Assembly (NCBI GenBank): GCA_024529925.1
Contig: JAFEUB010000965.1
Location: 1,583,001 to 1,647,000 of the forward strand
Source of the DNA: Ophthalmolycus amberensis
Lineage: Eukaryota; Chordata; Actinopteri; Perciformes; Zoarcidae
Length of the DNA stretch: 64,000 nt
Reading direction: 5' to 3'
Shown here: piece by piece, positions 10,850 to 25,400 of the stretch
Layout of the letters: each line of letters begins with the position of its first letter
Position numbering within the stretch: position 1 is the stretch's first letter
Position numbers and translations under genes: made by a program
The notes under the pieces: model-generated
The model's input: only the letters and a program-made list of their open reading frames with translations
Told to the model about the DNA's origin: nothing
Database searches by the model: none

Positions 10850-13750
10850 CGAACCCTTACTCCTAAACCCAAGAAATAACACCTCCATGTGAAACACCGG
10901 CTAACATTTGAAGTTCCTGCAGGGAAACATCTGTCTGTTCATCTGTCACACTCAATATTTCATACAACAGTAACTCCAGGTGCACGCTGCATCATCTCGA
11001 CATCACTCGACCGAATGGATTTCAATCAAACTTCAGGACTTAATGTCAGTAAAATGCAAAACAAAGTGACATAATGCCTGAACCGCTCCGATGTCGACTT
11101 GTTTTCTTAATGCGGGTGGAAGATGGAATGAGGGGAGAGGCTTGCTGGATGTTTTCGCTGACAAAACAATGGCGGGCTGTGTGTGTGTGCGCGTTAGTAC
11201 AAGGAGTGAGCGAGAGCCATTATGTGTTTTTAAGTTGGTGAAAGACGTGCGCGTGTGTGTGTCCGTGCGAGACAAGTGCGTTAGCTGACGTTGATTGGCA
11301 GGAGGGCGCAGCAGGAATGCGCCCGGCTGCAGCTCTCTGCGGGACCGGTACACACTTTCTATCATCGCATGAGAGGGTAATCGTTACGGGCAAATCATTA
11401 CATGATCAGAGGGAACAAAGTCTGTGCCAAATATGCACAGGCCTCGAGAATCTTTTTTTTTTGCTGGTAAGGCCTAGTCGTGGTTGGGTGGAATGATAGA
11501 AAGAAAGACGGGTCATGATCAGAGAGAAAGAATGTATGATGCTAACAGGATGAAGATTTTAAGACGGGATTAGTTAGACGGGAGGGTGGGTAGCGGCTCG
11601 GATCAGTTTGTTCTCTGCGATCAGTGCTGGTCCGGTGCACGGTAGCTTAGCACAGGAGCCGGAGCTGTGGGAAAGTGGCTAACCTCGACCTAAGGAGAAT
11701 AAATGGGCTTCCCGGTAACGGTTTGTTTTAAATTAGTCATTTTTCATGGTTATAGGTAAATAATTTTGGATGAAGTATAGAGATGTCTCAACCCTAACTA
11801 ACATTTAAAGGCCGATTACACAGACATGAGTTCATCATCACTGTTCCAGTACCAAACATTGTCATGAAAAACTAATTCTGTCAATGGATTATCAAAGGAA
11901 AGGTGAAATAAAAAGGTTGCAATCTCAATTCAAATGTATTACGGCAAAATTGCAGAACAAATGCAATATAAGAGAGGGACGAATGTTCAGTACACATCGC
12001 GGCGATTGAACATTTACCCACGGAATGTGATGAGTAATGATCTTATCTGATCTGCAGTCTTCATACGCACTGCAGAGGACAAACGAGCCCATGTGTCCAG
12101 AAGACACAGCACGGACTGGATCATGTAAATGGTATAAAATCTGTAAAATATTGGCCAGGTGGGAGTTTTCCCACAGCACACAACATGTTAATGAGAAGCC
12201 AAAATTCCCAACAGTTGGTCGATCAAGCACATTATAGTTCCACCTAAGTGTAACTGGCACCGGGCCTTTCCGCATAACAGGTTTGGAATTTATTGCACTT
12301 GCCCAAAGCTTACAAGATGCCAGTCTCTCACCTCGTATTGAATGATGCTCACTCACCCAGCGTTAATATCACAACGTGTGGTTGTAATTGCCGTGGCTTA
12401 ATCTATGCTGACAACAAACACTTTTCCAGGGGAATATTTTCCGTCCAACCAGACTGAGCTTGCAGACCTCTAATTCATACAACAGATGTGGAATTGGGCA
12501 ACGCTAACAAAACATTTAGGTTTACGGACCGCCGCGACACTGAAAGACAGCGACCCCGATGCAACAAAGCAGGTACAGCAGAGGTATGAAGGTATTATTT
12601 GCGTGCGGCTCCAGCTGTTAAGTAACTGGATCTGCCGTCGTGTGCAGGTGTGTCAGGCTGACGCCGCCTCGGGGTGCAGCGGAGGATGTAGGTTCATGTT
12701 CAACAGTGTGTGCCAAAACTGTCTCGCTTCTCTTGAACGTATTTTTTAAAAACTTTTATCTGTGCATCCACGTGTGTCTGTAATGCAACCTGAGGTGATT
12801 CCTGCTCCAACATGCAACTCTCTTTTGGGTCGCTTTTCATTTCGTTGTCTCTGTTTCTATCTTCTTGATTTACGTCTTACGTGTTTGTGCTTATTAAGAA
12901 AGCCCAGCGAGCAGGGTAGAGGTATTGTGTTATCATAAATCCCCGTTTCATTTCCTCCGTGCTAGTCCCTGCACACTCACGGCTCAGGCTTAGCTCCACA
13001 GTGCGCTCTTGCATGCCCACCGGCTGACTCACTTAGCTCCCGCTGAGCCCTGCTCCTGGGTCTGGGGGGGTTCATCCACAGCCTCTCCCCTTTTCCTGGC
13101 TAGCAGCCTACTTCAGCTCCCGGGCTTCCTGCTCCTCACAGGTCAAACGCAGTGTAGATGAGAAAGAGAGGGGAGACCGATGACGAGTGCACGAATAGGC
13201 CATAGATGCACGCCCTGTAAGGAGACCCCACCCTCTAGGTTGCCTCTTCCTCTGCGGTGCGGAGTGAAGGTGTGCATCAGGGCCACTGAGGGCAGGATGA
13301 TTTCCTCGATCGCAGTGAGAGAGAGAGAAAAAAAAGACAGAGAAACAGAAATATGGTAGTTTGCCCAGAGGTAAGCACATTCTCATGTCAAGAGAGTGAG
13401 GAGCACTCATGCTTATTTTCCACCTGATTTAATAACGGTATCTGATTGGAACTCCCATCCAGGAAGGACTTTGTGACTGCCAATCGGTGTCTGACAGGTC
13501 AAAGGTTACATCCGTCGGACTGTCCTATCCAGCTGTGCAAAGTCGAGGGCATTTACTGTACGCAAGGAAGCCAGCTTTGCTCCAGGACCCTCACCTAACT
13601 TGCATGCCCCAGTTATCTGGATGACGCAAGTGAATCAGGGCAGATCCACCACTTGTGTCTCGTTAATATCAGGCACACCCAGCTGCTGTCATAATCCTGC
13701 TGTGTGCATGGTCCTTTGCGCTTCCACTCTCTCCTACTCAGTGGCAGCTT
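10850..13750. other. Intronic DNA without recognised genes
   Basis: No exon, RNA gene or clear transposon was seen. A weak GGTAGCTTAGCACAGGAGCC segment near 11641-11660 may be a relic of the TTAGCTTAGC repeat family. Confidence 0.55.
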
Positions 13751-13759
13751 TCTGTAATA

Positions 13760-13880
13760 TTAGAGATTCAAGATTGTTTACTTTTATTCTCTGAAGAACT
13801 AGGTGATATTAACCCTGGTGCAAAGGTTCAGGCAACAACAATGCAATACAAATAATAAATAAAATACAGTGCAGTCCTGA
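13760..13880. repeat. Possible LINE 3'-end relic
   Basis: AGAGATTCAAGATTGTTTAC followed by A-rich AATACAAATAATAAATAAAA resembles the 3' end motifs of fish LINE copies (ATTCAAGATTNTTTATTGTC type). It is short and diverged, with no coding part visible. Confidence 0.3.
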
Positions 13881-13889
13881 AATAATAAC

Positions 13890-16800
13890 GGGTTTCCCAA
13901 AGTAATAATCGTTGAGAAATTCTGAAACCAGAACTAGAAAATATCACAGCTTGTGGTGCCAAACTCACTCCACAGTTTATTAAAGTCGTTTCTTTTTCCA
14001 TCAGATGGAAAACGTTTTATTACTCATATACTTATTGAGCTCTTGATCCAGGAGAAGGTGACCACTCAATATGAGTTTTAAATTAGTTTTCACACCATAA
14101 ATGGTCTATAAACATTTCAGTTGTTGATAGGAATGGACAAGAGAAGAGAGATAGAAATCAAAGAACTCTGCAACATCATTTTTGAGTGGACAAACGTTGT
14201 GCTTTGGAAAGTATGAATGTTGCGGTTGTGTTTCCGTAGAGGCGACGTATTAGTTTATGTAAAATTTAAGTCATTTTAGTCAAGTTATCGTCTAGTTCAG
14301 TAAGTAATATTAGCATCCGCAGCCGTGGTGGATCTATAAAGTATTCACTTTTTAAAGCGAGTGCTTTTGGATGTTGCACTGATGACTGAACTAAAACTTG
14401 AATGATGCAAAACGAGCAGTTTCAGAGATGCTGGTAGCTGCAGGCAATCGTTAAGCACCGGTGGATGGTTGGGTTTAGTCAGGTATAATCCGCCACTCAC
14501 AAACACTCAACAAGACATGCTTCAACAAAACAACCTGCCTATATCCATCTGCGGCTGTTCTGTGTTTAATACTGGTGGAAATTGGCAATGTACCGCACAC
14601 GCACATTTACCTGGTAAACAAGGCATCAGCAGTCATTGTGTGTGAAAGACAGATGCCAGGGCCAAGAGAAAATCGGTCTGTTACAAAAGTATGTATGCGT
14701 GTGTATATATCTGTTTGTATATAAAGACATATTTTAGGGATGACTGCTGCCATCCTTTGGATCCGCCACAGATCTAAAGCCATTGATAATGTCACGCTAA
14801 CGTTGGCGTATCTTTTCATAAATGTCGACTTCTTATTAGGCTTATTTAGTTTTAGTCTGGTTTTCACTTTGACAAAAAGGTTGTCATCAAATAAAATTCA
14901 TGCTGATGTCAGACTATTTCAGATCATATCTGCCGACTATAAAACTGATCTCAGAAAGAACATAAAGGTCACAATAGGACAGGCAGTGAAACACATTTCC
15001 CCTCCGTCATCGCTGTACTGTAGCTTGTAACGCTGCCGTCACTCACAACACCCCCCCCCCCCCACACACTTCTCTGTCCTTTCCGTGACCCATAATTCCC
15101 TTCTTCCTGCCCACCTAACTCTTAAAGATTAACAGAGTGCTCACTACCTGTACACCTGCTAGAGGCATCGCATTTTACGGGCACCGGGGTAATCTCAGGG
15201 GTCCAGTTGGTTTTCTAATCCTTGGAAACAGAAATGGAGAGCCCGTCCAAGGGGCAGGCTGTTCTGTTATTGGAACAGCCGTTGTTCATCTTGGGAGGCC
15301 ACCTGTATCAATATCAGAACTTACTGTGCCAAATGCAACTTATTGGATATCGTGTTTTTCTTGGCATTGCTGAGATGTTACCTTGATTATGGTTTGGGCT
15401 TTTGTCAAAGAGAATAGACAAACCAAAGGTTTTTGTAGAGGTTGTGCCCGTCGTTCCAAAGCACAGAAGGGTGTTTGGTAGCGGCACCAGATAGCTATAA
15501 AGCCGTACTTGAAGCTTTCATTGGTCCCCCCCCCCCACTCTGACTTGAGATATACCCTCGGAATCTCTCAGTGTCACCTGGATATCTGTAGCCTATGTGA
15601 AACCCGCAGAATGCGAAGCCATCTCTGTTACACATGCCAACAACAATGGAAGGGCTGCTTGGACCACATTTTGAAGGTTTTTTGTTGCAGGGGCAATTTT
15701 GGAGCTATCAGATTGAAACTCAAGATGCCAGAGCAAGTCAATTCTGTCAGGAATTTTACAAAAAAAACAACCTTTCATGGCCAGAGAATCTCTATCACAA
15801 TGGAGTTGAGGATGCCGCGATTGGGTTTTAGCGTCTCAAATGTCTCCCGTCTTTAAAATACTTCGTGTCTAAATCTGAGGTTGCCTGTGACAAAGCTACT
15901 CCGGTATTTAGGTGGGCTGAATGTCTTTTGATAAGAAGCATGGTATTATATTTCCATAAGTAGATGAGTTGTTATGTTGGGGTGTAATACTATTCCTTTC
16001 ATTTTAGAGGTACTGTTATCTGTTGTGTCATTGACTACGGTCCAAAACTCAATGGACCCTCTGATTTTCAGTTTTTCGGGTCTGGTGGCTACGTCTCCCT
16101 CGTGCACATTCATACTGTACTGCAGTATATTAACTTGAGATTCTCCACTTCTGACTGCGTGTAAGTAACACAGGCTGAACTAAATGATTTATGTGATACC
16201 TTCCTGTCTCTGTGTGTGTTAGCACTGTAAATCGAGCATGATCTATCTCCAAAAGAATCCTGCAGGATGGAGAGAGAGCGCAGAGTTTGCAGAAGCACCG
16301 CACACTCGGGTCATACCTGTTCCTCCCGACAATGAACCCTCGATTCAGTGCCTCAGCTTGTGTCGATTTTAGCGCTGCTGAGAGACGGCTTTCAACCACT
16401 TGGATGCTCTTATGTTTCATGCCACCAGGGGTTTGCGCTTCACTCTGGAAGGATAACTTTTCTTGCACAAGCTGAAGCCACAGCCAACAGGTTTTAAGAG
16501 ACACATCCCTCAAATCACAGGGGGAAGCTGCCTCAGCCAGCTAGCCGGTCAAGTTTGTCCTATTGAGAGTAGAACTGTAGTCGCTCTTTAGGGAAGGCAT
16601 CAATATTGTAATACCATCAGGGCAGTTTCTGTCAAAAAAAGCCATCGGTAATGTTTTTTTTATCCAGTATTCATTTCAGAATACATCATGCTGTCTCCCA
16701 TCAAACAAAGTTAATTGATGCCCAATGGAGTAGGCTATGATATGATAGAAATTATATAATTCAATTTTTTATAAAATCTCTAGGCCTATGATGTCAAGTC

Positions 16801-17595
16801 AGCGTGCCCCAGAGTTATGATGGGGAACAACTAAAAAAGTCTTCCCATAGCTGCAACAGGTGTTTTGTCAGTGCTCTTCTGTGAGCCTTGTGCGTTTATG
16901 ACTCGCCTGTTTCTGAAAAGGGAAGGACACGGAGCGGGAGGCGCCCGGTGATTCTTCAGCAGGCGTGTACTGTAGCTGTGCCCGGCAGTGCCAAACCCCG
17001 CTCCCTGCTGAGATGACCCTGGGCACACGCTCCAGCTGTGCAAACACAGCCGCATTGCTGAGCACACACTCACGTTCAGGCTGAGCCAAATCCAATTATT
17101 TGCCTTGCCTTGAGTTTAAAATTTCGTTTCATTTCAGTAGCGCATATTCAGCGAACTTTCCTCAGTGCGTATGAGCTGCGCTGCCAGGCTGAACAGGGCT
17201 GACAAACGCACCACTGTGGCTTTCCCCCTCTTCGATGTTTCTCTCGTGTGAACATTCCCCATGCTTGTCAGCTTCATTTCTCTGCCTTTCGCTCATTTGT
17301 TTCTTCTGCCGTGACAGTGGGTATCCCATTTAGTTTGAAGGAGAACCACCAAAGTCAACACGGAGGGGATGCGAGCCGCTCCACTGTCGGCCGGTGAGCA
17401 AAACACAGACGGCGGGCTAAAAAGTGTTTTTGTCAGGAGGGCTCAACCCATTTAAACACAAGCACCCAGCCTGTTGCGTTACCTTCAATGACCTGTTGTG
17501 CTTCAGGCCATCCTAAAATCCAAGAAATCCAAGAAGTCAGATGATCATACCATCATATCAAGTTTTAAGGAGACATTGAGGTTACTCACACACAT
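13890..17595. other. Intronic DNA without recognised genes
   Basis: The stretch holds C runs at about 15051-15063 and 15526-15536. Open frames are short and overlap antisense frames. Nothing else was identified. Confidence 0.55.
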
Positions 17596-17599
17596 CCTG

Positions 17600-17680
17600 C
17601 GGTCATGTAACAACATCAACATTCATTTGTAGTTTCTCACCTGGCCTATAAAGGTGACAATACTCACTCTTCTTCTATTA
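17600..17680 (+). repeat. Fragment of dispersed repeat (GTAGCAACAT...ATTCATTTGGAGT family)
   Basis: CATGTAACAACATCAACATT then CATTTGTAGTTTCTCACCTGG and GTGACAATACTCACTCTTCT match the internal part of the family best preserved at 32485-32775. Confidence 0.5.
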
Positions 17681-17689
17681 CCGGTCTCA

Positions 17690-19470
17690 GAGAAGAGTTG
17701 TGATGGGATGAAGCCAAAGCACATTCTGTAACAATGGCCAAAAACTATGAAAGTAAGAAGTGGTACTATAAACATAATTTTCCAACTTGCAACGTTGTGT
17801 AACTTCCCCTCAATCTCGAACATGTTTCCAGGTAATACAACCGTCTTGACACTGCACAGATTTTCCACTCTACATGATTCACCAGAACTTACAAGCTGGG
17901 AACGCTGCAGCCCCACTCAACTGATAAAATAGTTCAATTGAATCTCACTTGTGTCCAGCTTGGTGTCACTACAGGCGGCTCATTTGATCTGTTTGACCAC
18001 GTATCTGCAGAATAAAAAGGCAGCTCCCTGCCTGCTTCGAGGAGAACAAGAGCAGGAGACAAAGAAAAGTACGGACTATCGCGTTGCCGTCAGCTTGACG
18101 AGCTGAGAGGCCGCATACATGAGCTGACATTGTAATGGCTGCAACCTTGATTCGCAGTCGTAAATGTTGAGGAGAGATTATTACCACAAAGTATTCGATT
18201 CCAGTTACAATGACACACACTAGAAGGCAACACGTTTTGCATGCCGTACTTATCCTCTCATGTAAAAATTACACATATTTGGAAACTGTCAGTGCACCAC
18301 TGGAACAAGTCGAGCGTTATCTTAACTGACAATAGCTTGTTTAGGAAAGAATGTGTTCAATATTTTTGGGTGAGATCTGTACAGTAAACACCTACAACTC
18401 AGTCTTTCCATTCCAGATGAACTGGCATGTCCCTCACAGTATATATATATATATATATAAACTGACCGTACTAGATAGCAGGAGAAGCTACTTTTGGGTC
18501 TGCTGTTGCTTTGGAGCGAAATGATTTTCCTGAGATAACAGAGCGCTTGTCGGCTGGGCCCACAGGGAGCCCTCATGCAAAAACAAACATATGATATGCT
18601 GCCTCTCACCGTCGCTGGGCCCATATGGGAATGACCTGCCATGCATCGAATACAAACAGAAGTTCCTGGAATTTGCAAGTGTGTACATGCCAACAGAAAA
18701 TCGAGGGGAAACGGAACAAAATCACAGCAAGCCTAGAAATCTCTATAAGGATATTACCATAGACACAGAGTGTAAACACGACATCATTTACATGACAGTC
18801 TCACGCATGCAGAACATAAAATTAGACAAACAGTAGTGGACCCGCACATGGTGTCAGATAAATCTCCACGGCGTGTTCAAGATTTCAAATGGCGCCTCCA
18901 ATCTGTCTCTTTAATACTCGGAAATACTTTTTTTCCTGCTCCTTTAGTTTGTAGAGCATCTTTCAGTGTTGTTGTCCGTCAATCTTCTGGGATAATTGCA
19001 CCCGCTGTAATCTCTGCATATTGACAAGACAATGGACGGACAACATTAGGCTGTCAAATTATGTTGACTCTGCCATCGTAGACCGGTGGGGAAACACGTC
19101 TCAGATATAGTTCCTTGGGGGGGGATTGTCATATTTAAGAGGACCCTAGACAAATCGCTGGGTTTCCCCAGCTCGTCTGTCAGAGCGATGGTTATGTTGT
19201 GGTTTGTTTGGCTGCAGGAGAATGTCGAGTCAAGTGGAGATGTCTGGGAGCGTCTGCCAGACGGAGACTTGGGCTAAAAGTGAAGCATGTTATTGTCGGT
19301 ATATATCTGAAACTGTTCACAGAAACATGGCACTTTTCTGGCCAAAGTTGTCTGTACATGTATCTAAGAATCTATTCCAAGTGAATTATAAAATATGTGT
19401 AAAATGTGGATTGATTATATACATATTTAATTTGTTGTGTTGACTTTACATACACAAGAGGCATACAGAG
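17690..19470. other. Intronic DNA without recognised genes
   Basis: A short TA microsatellite lies at 18440-18459. Nothing else was identified. Confidence 0.55.
18440..18459. repeat. (TA)n microsatellite
   Basis: About nine to ten TA units. Confidence 0.85.
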
Positions 19471-19479
19471 GCTCCTACA

Positions 19480-19614
19480 CTGTAAGTTGTTCTCTAAGTT
19501 TATCATCATTAGATATATCCTTTGCTCCTAGCTGTGCCTACGGTGTGATAGAATCTGAATTGTAAGTCGCTTTGGATAAAAGGGTCTGCTAAATGACTGT
19601 AATGTAATGTAATC
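19480..19614 (+). mobile_element. V-SINE-type SINE, 3' part
   Basis: The 3' end reads TGTAAGTCGCTTTGGATAAA, AGGGTCTGCTAAATGACTGT and then AATGTAATGTAA. This is the conserved tail domain shared by fish V-SINEs such as HE1 and DANA-like elements, ending in short tandem AATGT units. The tail is clear at 19560-19614. The body upstream is diverged, its 5' limit is a guess, and a tRNA-like head was not recognised. Confidence 0.72.
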
Positions 19615-19619
19615 CATAC

Positions 19620-21920
19620 CCAAGATGAATAAAAATGAGGGAAGCAAACACTTAATGTAACAATCATAATTGTAGGTTTACCAGCCTAAATGCAGTGCTC
19701 ACGTATCATTCTGAAACTACAGAGTATGTTGGCTTTGAAAAATGTAATCACCAAACAAATTCTCAAGGAAAATCCCCCAGAGCCATAAATCAATGACTTC
19801 TGTTCTATAATTTATAAAAAATATGGCTGCATCTCCTGAGTGTTGAAGGATGCGGTCGCTATCAAGCACACACTAAAGAGAATGCAATTCACAGAAAGTT
19901 TAGGTCTAAGTAACGGGCAGAAAACTTACTGGTTAATATCCCAAATTCTTTCCACCTTGTGCCCAGTGTGCGTTTGGCTTTTAGTAACGCAAAACACAAT
20001 TTAAGAATGGAGGGTGGATGATGGAGCAGGGAGCTGGATAGTTAAAGATGCCACGCTACAGGCAGGGGCAGCATTTCATTACTTTGCCTCGCTGCCAGCC
20101 AGATGAGATCAGGGCTTCAGAATGCCACAGAATATGGAAATTAAGATCGTTCGACGGTCAGGGCAACTCCGCAAATGAGGGGCTTAATTTGGGAGCAGGA
20201 ATGTAGCAGCGATTCGGCGGTAACCGCAGATGGCGCTCTGGAGAGGACCAGGGCTTTCGTGGTGCATGTTGATGTCGGCGAAAACGGTTTAGAGAACTCT
20301 GTGGAACAAATTTGCTGGCCCTCGCTGTGGTATGAGAATGGGTTCTTCACAGATAGAACTCATGTACTAGTAAAGAGTCCTTTGCAGTACCTTGCTGAAC
20401 ACCACCAAGGCTTAATCTTTTCGGGCCCTCAGTGATGTGCGGTCGTGATTCTGGCCAACAGCTTGCCAGGTTTGTTCTTTGTCTAGTTCAAAAGAAAACA
20501 GCGCTTTCTGGATTGGTCTTCTGGGAGGTCTGGCATGGACGGCTTTGCATGAATTTCGTGGTGGGATCCACGTTTGGGATATTGCCACTGTCAATTCTGC
20601 AGTGGCTTCCATTGGGATGTTGTATTGAATCCATGGGTCCAATTGGAGAAATTACCAGATCTTAGGATGCTACTTGATTTTGTGGCCCCTGAAAATTGTC
20701 CAAAGAGTTACCAAAATCCAGAATGTGCTGCACCACAGGTTCAGAAGACTTAGAATATTGAACAGACACATTTTTCTGACATATTGGCAATGTAGCCCAA
20801 ATTTCTTGTTGTGGGATTTCCCAAATGTGTTTCAACAGACTCTTGAATAAGATACAAAAACGTGAGCAGTGCACTTTTCATTTGAGATACCATTTCTGTT
20901 TATTTTTTAAATGGAAAAGTTGAGCTCCCGGGTCAGTATGAACTTCAAATGAGCTGGTTGAATGTTCTCAAACTTGTACTCCCACTCATTCACGATGAGA
21001 TGTTTGTTCTTCGACTAAAAGGGCAGTTTGGTTCACAAGAATTACACTGATGCTCATCAAATAGAGCGTTATTTTGAATGCCTTATTAAAGTGACGGCAG
21101 TAAAAGTATATATATAGTGACATCAAAATTGTATTTTGATTGAATGGAAAGTTTTATTTTTTATATCGCCTCTCTGATGAGGGAAATGACTAAAACCTGA
21201 ATGGAAAGTTAAGGAGAATTCCTGGGGCGCCTCTACAAAAAAACCCATATAAACCGTTATCATCAATCATCCAGTGACAGTCACCTTTATGTGTGAAAAA
21301 TTACCCCGGTGTTTTGAATCAGTCGTGCAGCAGCACACATGCACTGAACAGTGAACTCGTTGGCCTGCTACATGTGGAACATTGTGTTGTAATTGTGCCA
21401 CCCAGCTGTCAATTATAATCCTTCTACGAATTGATATGATGAAGGAGGACAGATGTTTGTATTTGTGTGTGTGTGTGCGCAGCATGCATTTATGAACAAA
21501 ACTCTGAATGGAAATCCACTGCTAAGATATGTCTCTGTCCCTCTTTGTAGACGCTTTTGTCCGGGCGGGGGCGGTCTTTGTGTTTACACACAGCGTCGTT
21601 ACTGATGGAAGTTCGAGGTCACAGTCAATTAATGCCACTGAGAGACCCGCAGATCGGCCAATGACTCGATCGGACTATTGAAATGCTGAGATTGAGAGCT
21701 GTAACACAGCTGCTGCAGACTCCAGTCTGTCCATGTCTGATGGTTGGACTGCTGCCAGCGTTGTGTTAATGTGATAGTATGCAGCGTTCACTCTCTCACT
21801 ATGCAGCAGGGACGGTTCTCAGTGATGCTTTCAGTTAGTTACACTACGTGTATGTGCTGGATATTGGACTGACTACTTATTGACACCAAACATACAGTAT
21901 GCTTACAGATATCAACAAGA
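19620..21920. other. Intronic DNA without recognised genes
   Basis: No gene was seen. A short GT tract lies at about 21464-21478. The open frames are small and have no domain signature. Confidence 0.55.
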
Positions 21921-21924
21921 ATGT

Positions 21925-22415
21925 CTACCGAGTTCACCATCTTAGTTTTGTGTGTTCGCATCCTAACATTCGCCAATTTGCATTAAACACAAGCTCATGG
22001 AAAAGTAATTTGTTTCGCAGGTAATTCATCATAAACCAAAGTATTGTACTAATGATGATGGCGCAAGATGAAAAGTCAAGGGATCACCAAAGTCATTGTA
22101 ATTTATCCTGGGGGAGACGGGAACAAGTGGACCAGATTTCACGGCAATCCATCCAGTAGTTGTTGAGACATTTCACTCAAAACTCAAAATGTCAGTGGGA
22201 TTCATCCTCTGGGGACCATGCATGTCTGATTGTCCCAAATCATCTGGTAGACATTGAGAGATTTCACTGGATGAGTGAATGTTATGACTAGCTGGAGGCT
22301 CTAGCGGAAAAGTCACGGTATTACCAAATTAATTGGGATTCATCCTTTGGGGACCATGAATTTATTTCCCCAAATTTCACGGCAATTCATCTTGTCGTTG
22401 TTGATATACTTCACT
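21925..22415 (+). repeat. Dispersed teleost repeat (GGGGATCACCAAAGTCATT family), long copy
   Basis: The hallmarks appear in order: GTTCACCATCTTAGTTTTGT, CATAAACCAAAGTATTGTAC, GATGATGGCGCAAGATGAAA, AGGGATCACCAAAGTCATTG, GGCAATCCATCCAGTAGTTG, then TTGAGACATTTCACTCAAAA and a second internal half with GGGGACCATG. I know this family as very abundant in percomorph genomes. The internal half-repeat (guanine-rich half duplicated) is visible within this copy. No ORF. Confidence 0.7.
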
Positions 22416-22419
22416 CTGA

Positions 22420-25400
22420 AGCCAATGCCGCGAGCATGACTGAAATGTTACTCAATGTTACTCTCTTCGGTTATATTTAATGTGCGCAATAGCTTTGACA
22501 GGTAAGGCTTTCCCTAAATAAATAGATAAGCCAAAAAGCTCTTTATATAATTTGACTTGGACTAGTTGCACCAGTTCAGGGAATTGGCCACAAACAGAAA
22601 AGCTTTATTTGATATGATCCTGTATTTATTTTGCTCAAATTTCCTCAGATAAGGTTGTTGTACTTCTCTTCATCTCTAAAACTTGTATACCTGCCCAGAT
22701 GGTTTCTGGAGACCACCTATCCCTGCCCCCTCACTGTAATTGATATCATTTGTAAGCCTCTCTTTGTGGGAAACTAAAAGATGGATTTGGCCAATTTTCT
22801 TTTGAGCCTATAGGGTCTGTAAAGACAGAGGAGGTGGAGATGGATGATCTTGGGAAACTGACTCTGTCTCACCCTTTTTGAAAACGTGATTTGGACAAGA
22901 TTGTCCACCCTCGCTTGCTTGAGTTTCGCACTCTTACATAACCTTCCCGCTTGCGTTACAAGCTGTAATCGGCTACAACAAAGGGCCAAGGCCATCCATC
23001 ATGAGCAGAGGCAGTAGTCAGAGAAACAAGTCTTTTTTTTGTCTTTAAGTGGATGGAAGATGCAAACTGGGTGGATGTCATAAAGCAGAGCTATTATGTC
23101 AATCCTGAGTCCAGCTGAGGCCTCTCAGCTGCTACTTTTTCTTTCACTCATTGGACTGCTAGCTTGGCACAGATTATGCTGGACCACAGGGAATTAACAA
23201 AGAATTTGATGTTTCAGAACCCAAAGTCATGTCCTTTATTTTCGGTTCTTTTATGTAGTCTTGACAAGCTACTTTTACTGTAAGTTCTCCTTCAACATCA
23301 ATGTGCTGAAGCAATGAACATTACGAACATTATGTGTCTTCTCAGCCACAGAACTTCACTAAACAGCTTTTAGTCGCGCAATGACATTCCTTCTGTGAAG
23401 AACTCGCATTTTTTAAGAAACGACATGTGATGTTACCAGATCTGGTCTTCCCTTCCCTGCTCCGTCACTCTGCCCTCAATAGCATCACCATGGGAGCCTA
23501 TGTGGGCCTGACAGTGATTTTTTGTTGTTGTTGCTGCTGTTACTGTACAACCAATGGGTTAGGTGTGTCATTCCCATCATCAGGCTCCTTTTCTTTATCT
23601 TTCAGAAGGGCCCGCTTTGACTTTGTTTGGACACAAGTAACACATCTAGTAGTTATTTCTCTGTCCAACAGCTGCGAGTCATCCAGTCTTATTTTAAAGC
23701 TGCATGAATGAGTGTTTTTGGCTACGTACTGTGGCATAACTCCACAAAAAGCGGATCATCACACACGCATTTGATACTTTATTGACTTATGATGTTGATG
23801 AGTTGGCAAACAGTTGCGTATTCATGCACCCAGAGAAATGTAGCAACATCAGTGTTCATATGGAGTGCAGCTTTAAGAAATAAATCATTAGAAGAGAAAT
23901 AACTCCGGTTAATTGTTTTTATCTGGCTACTTTTGTCTGTCTAGTTCATATAGAGCGCTGCGGAAATGAGTCAATTATTTGGCATTTTTGCACTTCAACG
24001 GATGCTTTAAATAAGGTCGGTGGTTAACACAAGATTTTAAAGTTTTGTTTTAGGATATAAAATACCCCTCTCCTGAATTTTGAAGCTTTTACATGTCTTA
24101 AAAGAGACGGTTGCTAACAAATGTCTAAATGAGAAAACGTCATCACGCCAACTAGTCCGCCTGTACAGCCTTGTTGTGTACTTACTTCTGCCGATTTCAT
24201 TCACGCTTCAAAAATCATACAAGTGGTGTTTATTTGAGAAGATTATTTTGCCGAACAAAACGTGTTATAAACTTATTTTTGCACACAATGTTTATTTTCT
24301 GCAATGATCCAAAATCAAATCGAGAAATCCCTTTGGCTCTTTGTCGAGGGAACCAATGTGACTCCAGTGTTTCGACCAGTGAGTCTAAAATGATTCTTCA
24401 TATTTGCCCGCATACCTTTTGGTTGCGTGAATATTTTCCCCATGGAGAGAAATGCTGCAAATCCAGATTTGAAAGGAGGCCTCCTGTAACCACTACATCA
24501 CTGACATCTTCTGCACAGCTGCTTGACTTGTGTGTTTTTCTCTCACCAGCTCAAACATAAACACTTTCCCTGTGATGCTTCTACTGTACAGAAGGATCCC
24601 ACTCATGTCCCAATCCAACATTTCAGTGATATAACTGCCACTGAGGTTGCATCATGTCAGCACAGTGTCTGTGGTGTACAGTATGTATTGTATTCAGAAA
24701 AAAACACTTGGTTTCGTCGTCTTACAGTAAGGAACGCCATGCTGTTCCTTAGGCTGTCAAAGCTCTTTTGATGGCCTCATTAAAAACCTCCACATTAAAT
24801 GTAATAGCAGTTGTTACCTGAGCGGAGAAACCGCACTGTGTCTGGTGCAAAGATTAATGTTAGCGGTGGAGCTATTTTTGCATTTTTGAGATGTCTCCCT
24901 GCTGGTTAATGTGTTACAAAAAGCACTGGATTTCCTAGCTCGCATCTGTTTGTATTGTAAGCCAGGAGAAGTCAGCACAGGGGTGTCCCACCACATAATT
25001 CGCCCCCCCGACTCCATGATGAGCCCTTGTGGCCCCCCCCCCCCCCCCCCGCACAGGGTCGCGAGGTGGACTAACCTGTCTACTTAGCAGGAAACATGCT
25101 ACCTGCTAATGTGGCACATTTGGACCGGTCAAGCGCTCGAGTTGCAGTCAGCTTGGGAAGTGAGGAATTGTGATTTATCGTAAGAGCACAGCCGGTGTGA
25201 GCATTACAGTATCTGGTCTCTGTTTGCGTTGCAGGCTGATATTCTGCGGTAGAGAAAGGGATTCTCTCAAAAGCCAGAGGATGGTTGAAGAAAAGAAACG
25301 GCTGGTGACAACTGTGGTATTAAATGATCGATGATGACCTCTTCAGATGACTGTTGCTTTATACAGGAAAGCCACAGGACGCAGGCAGTTGACTTAAATA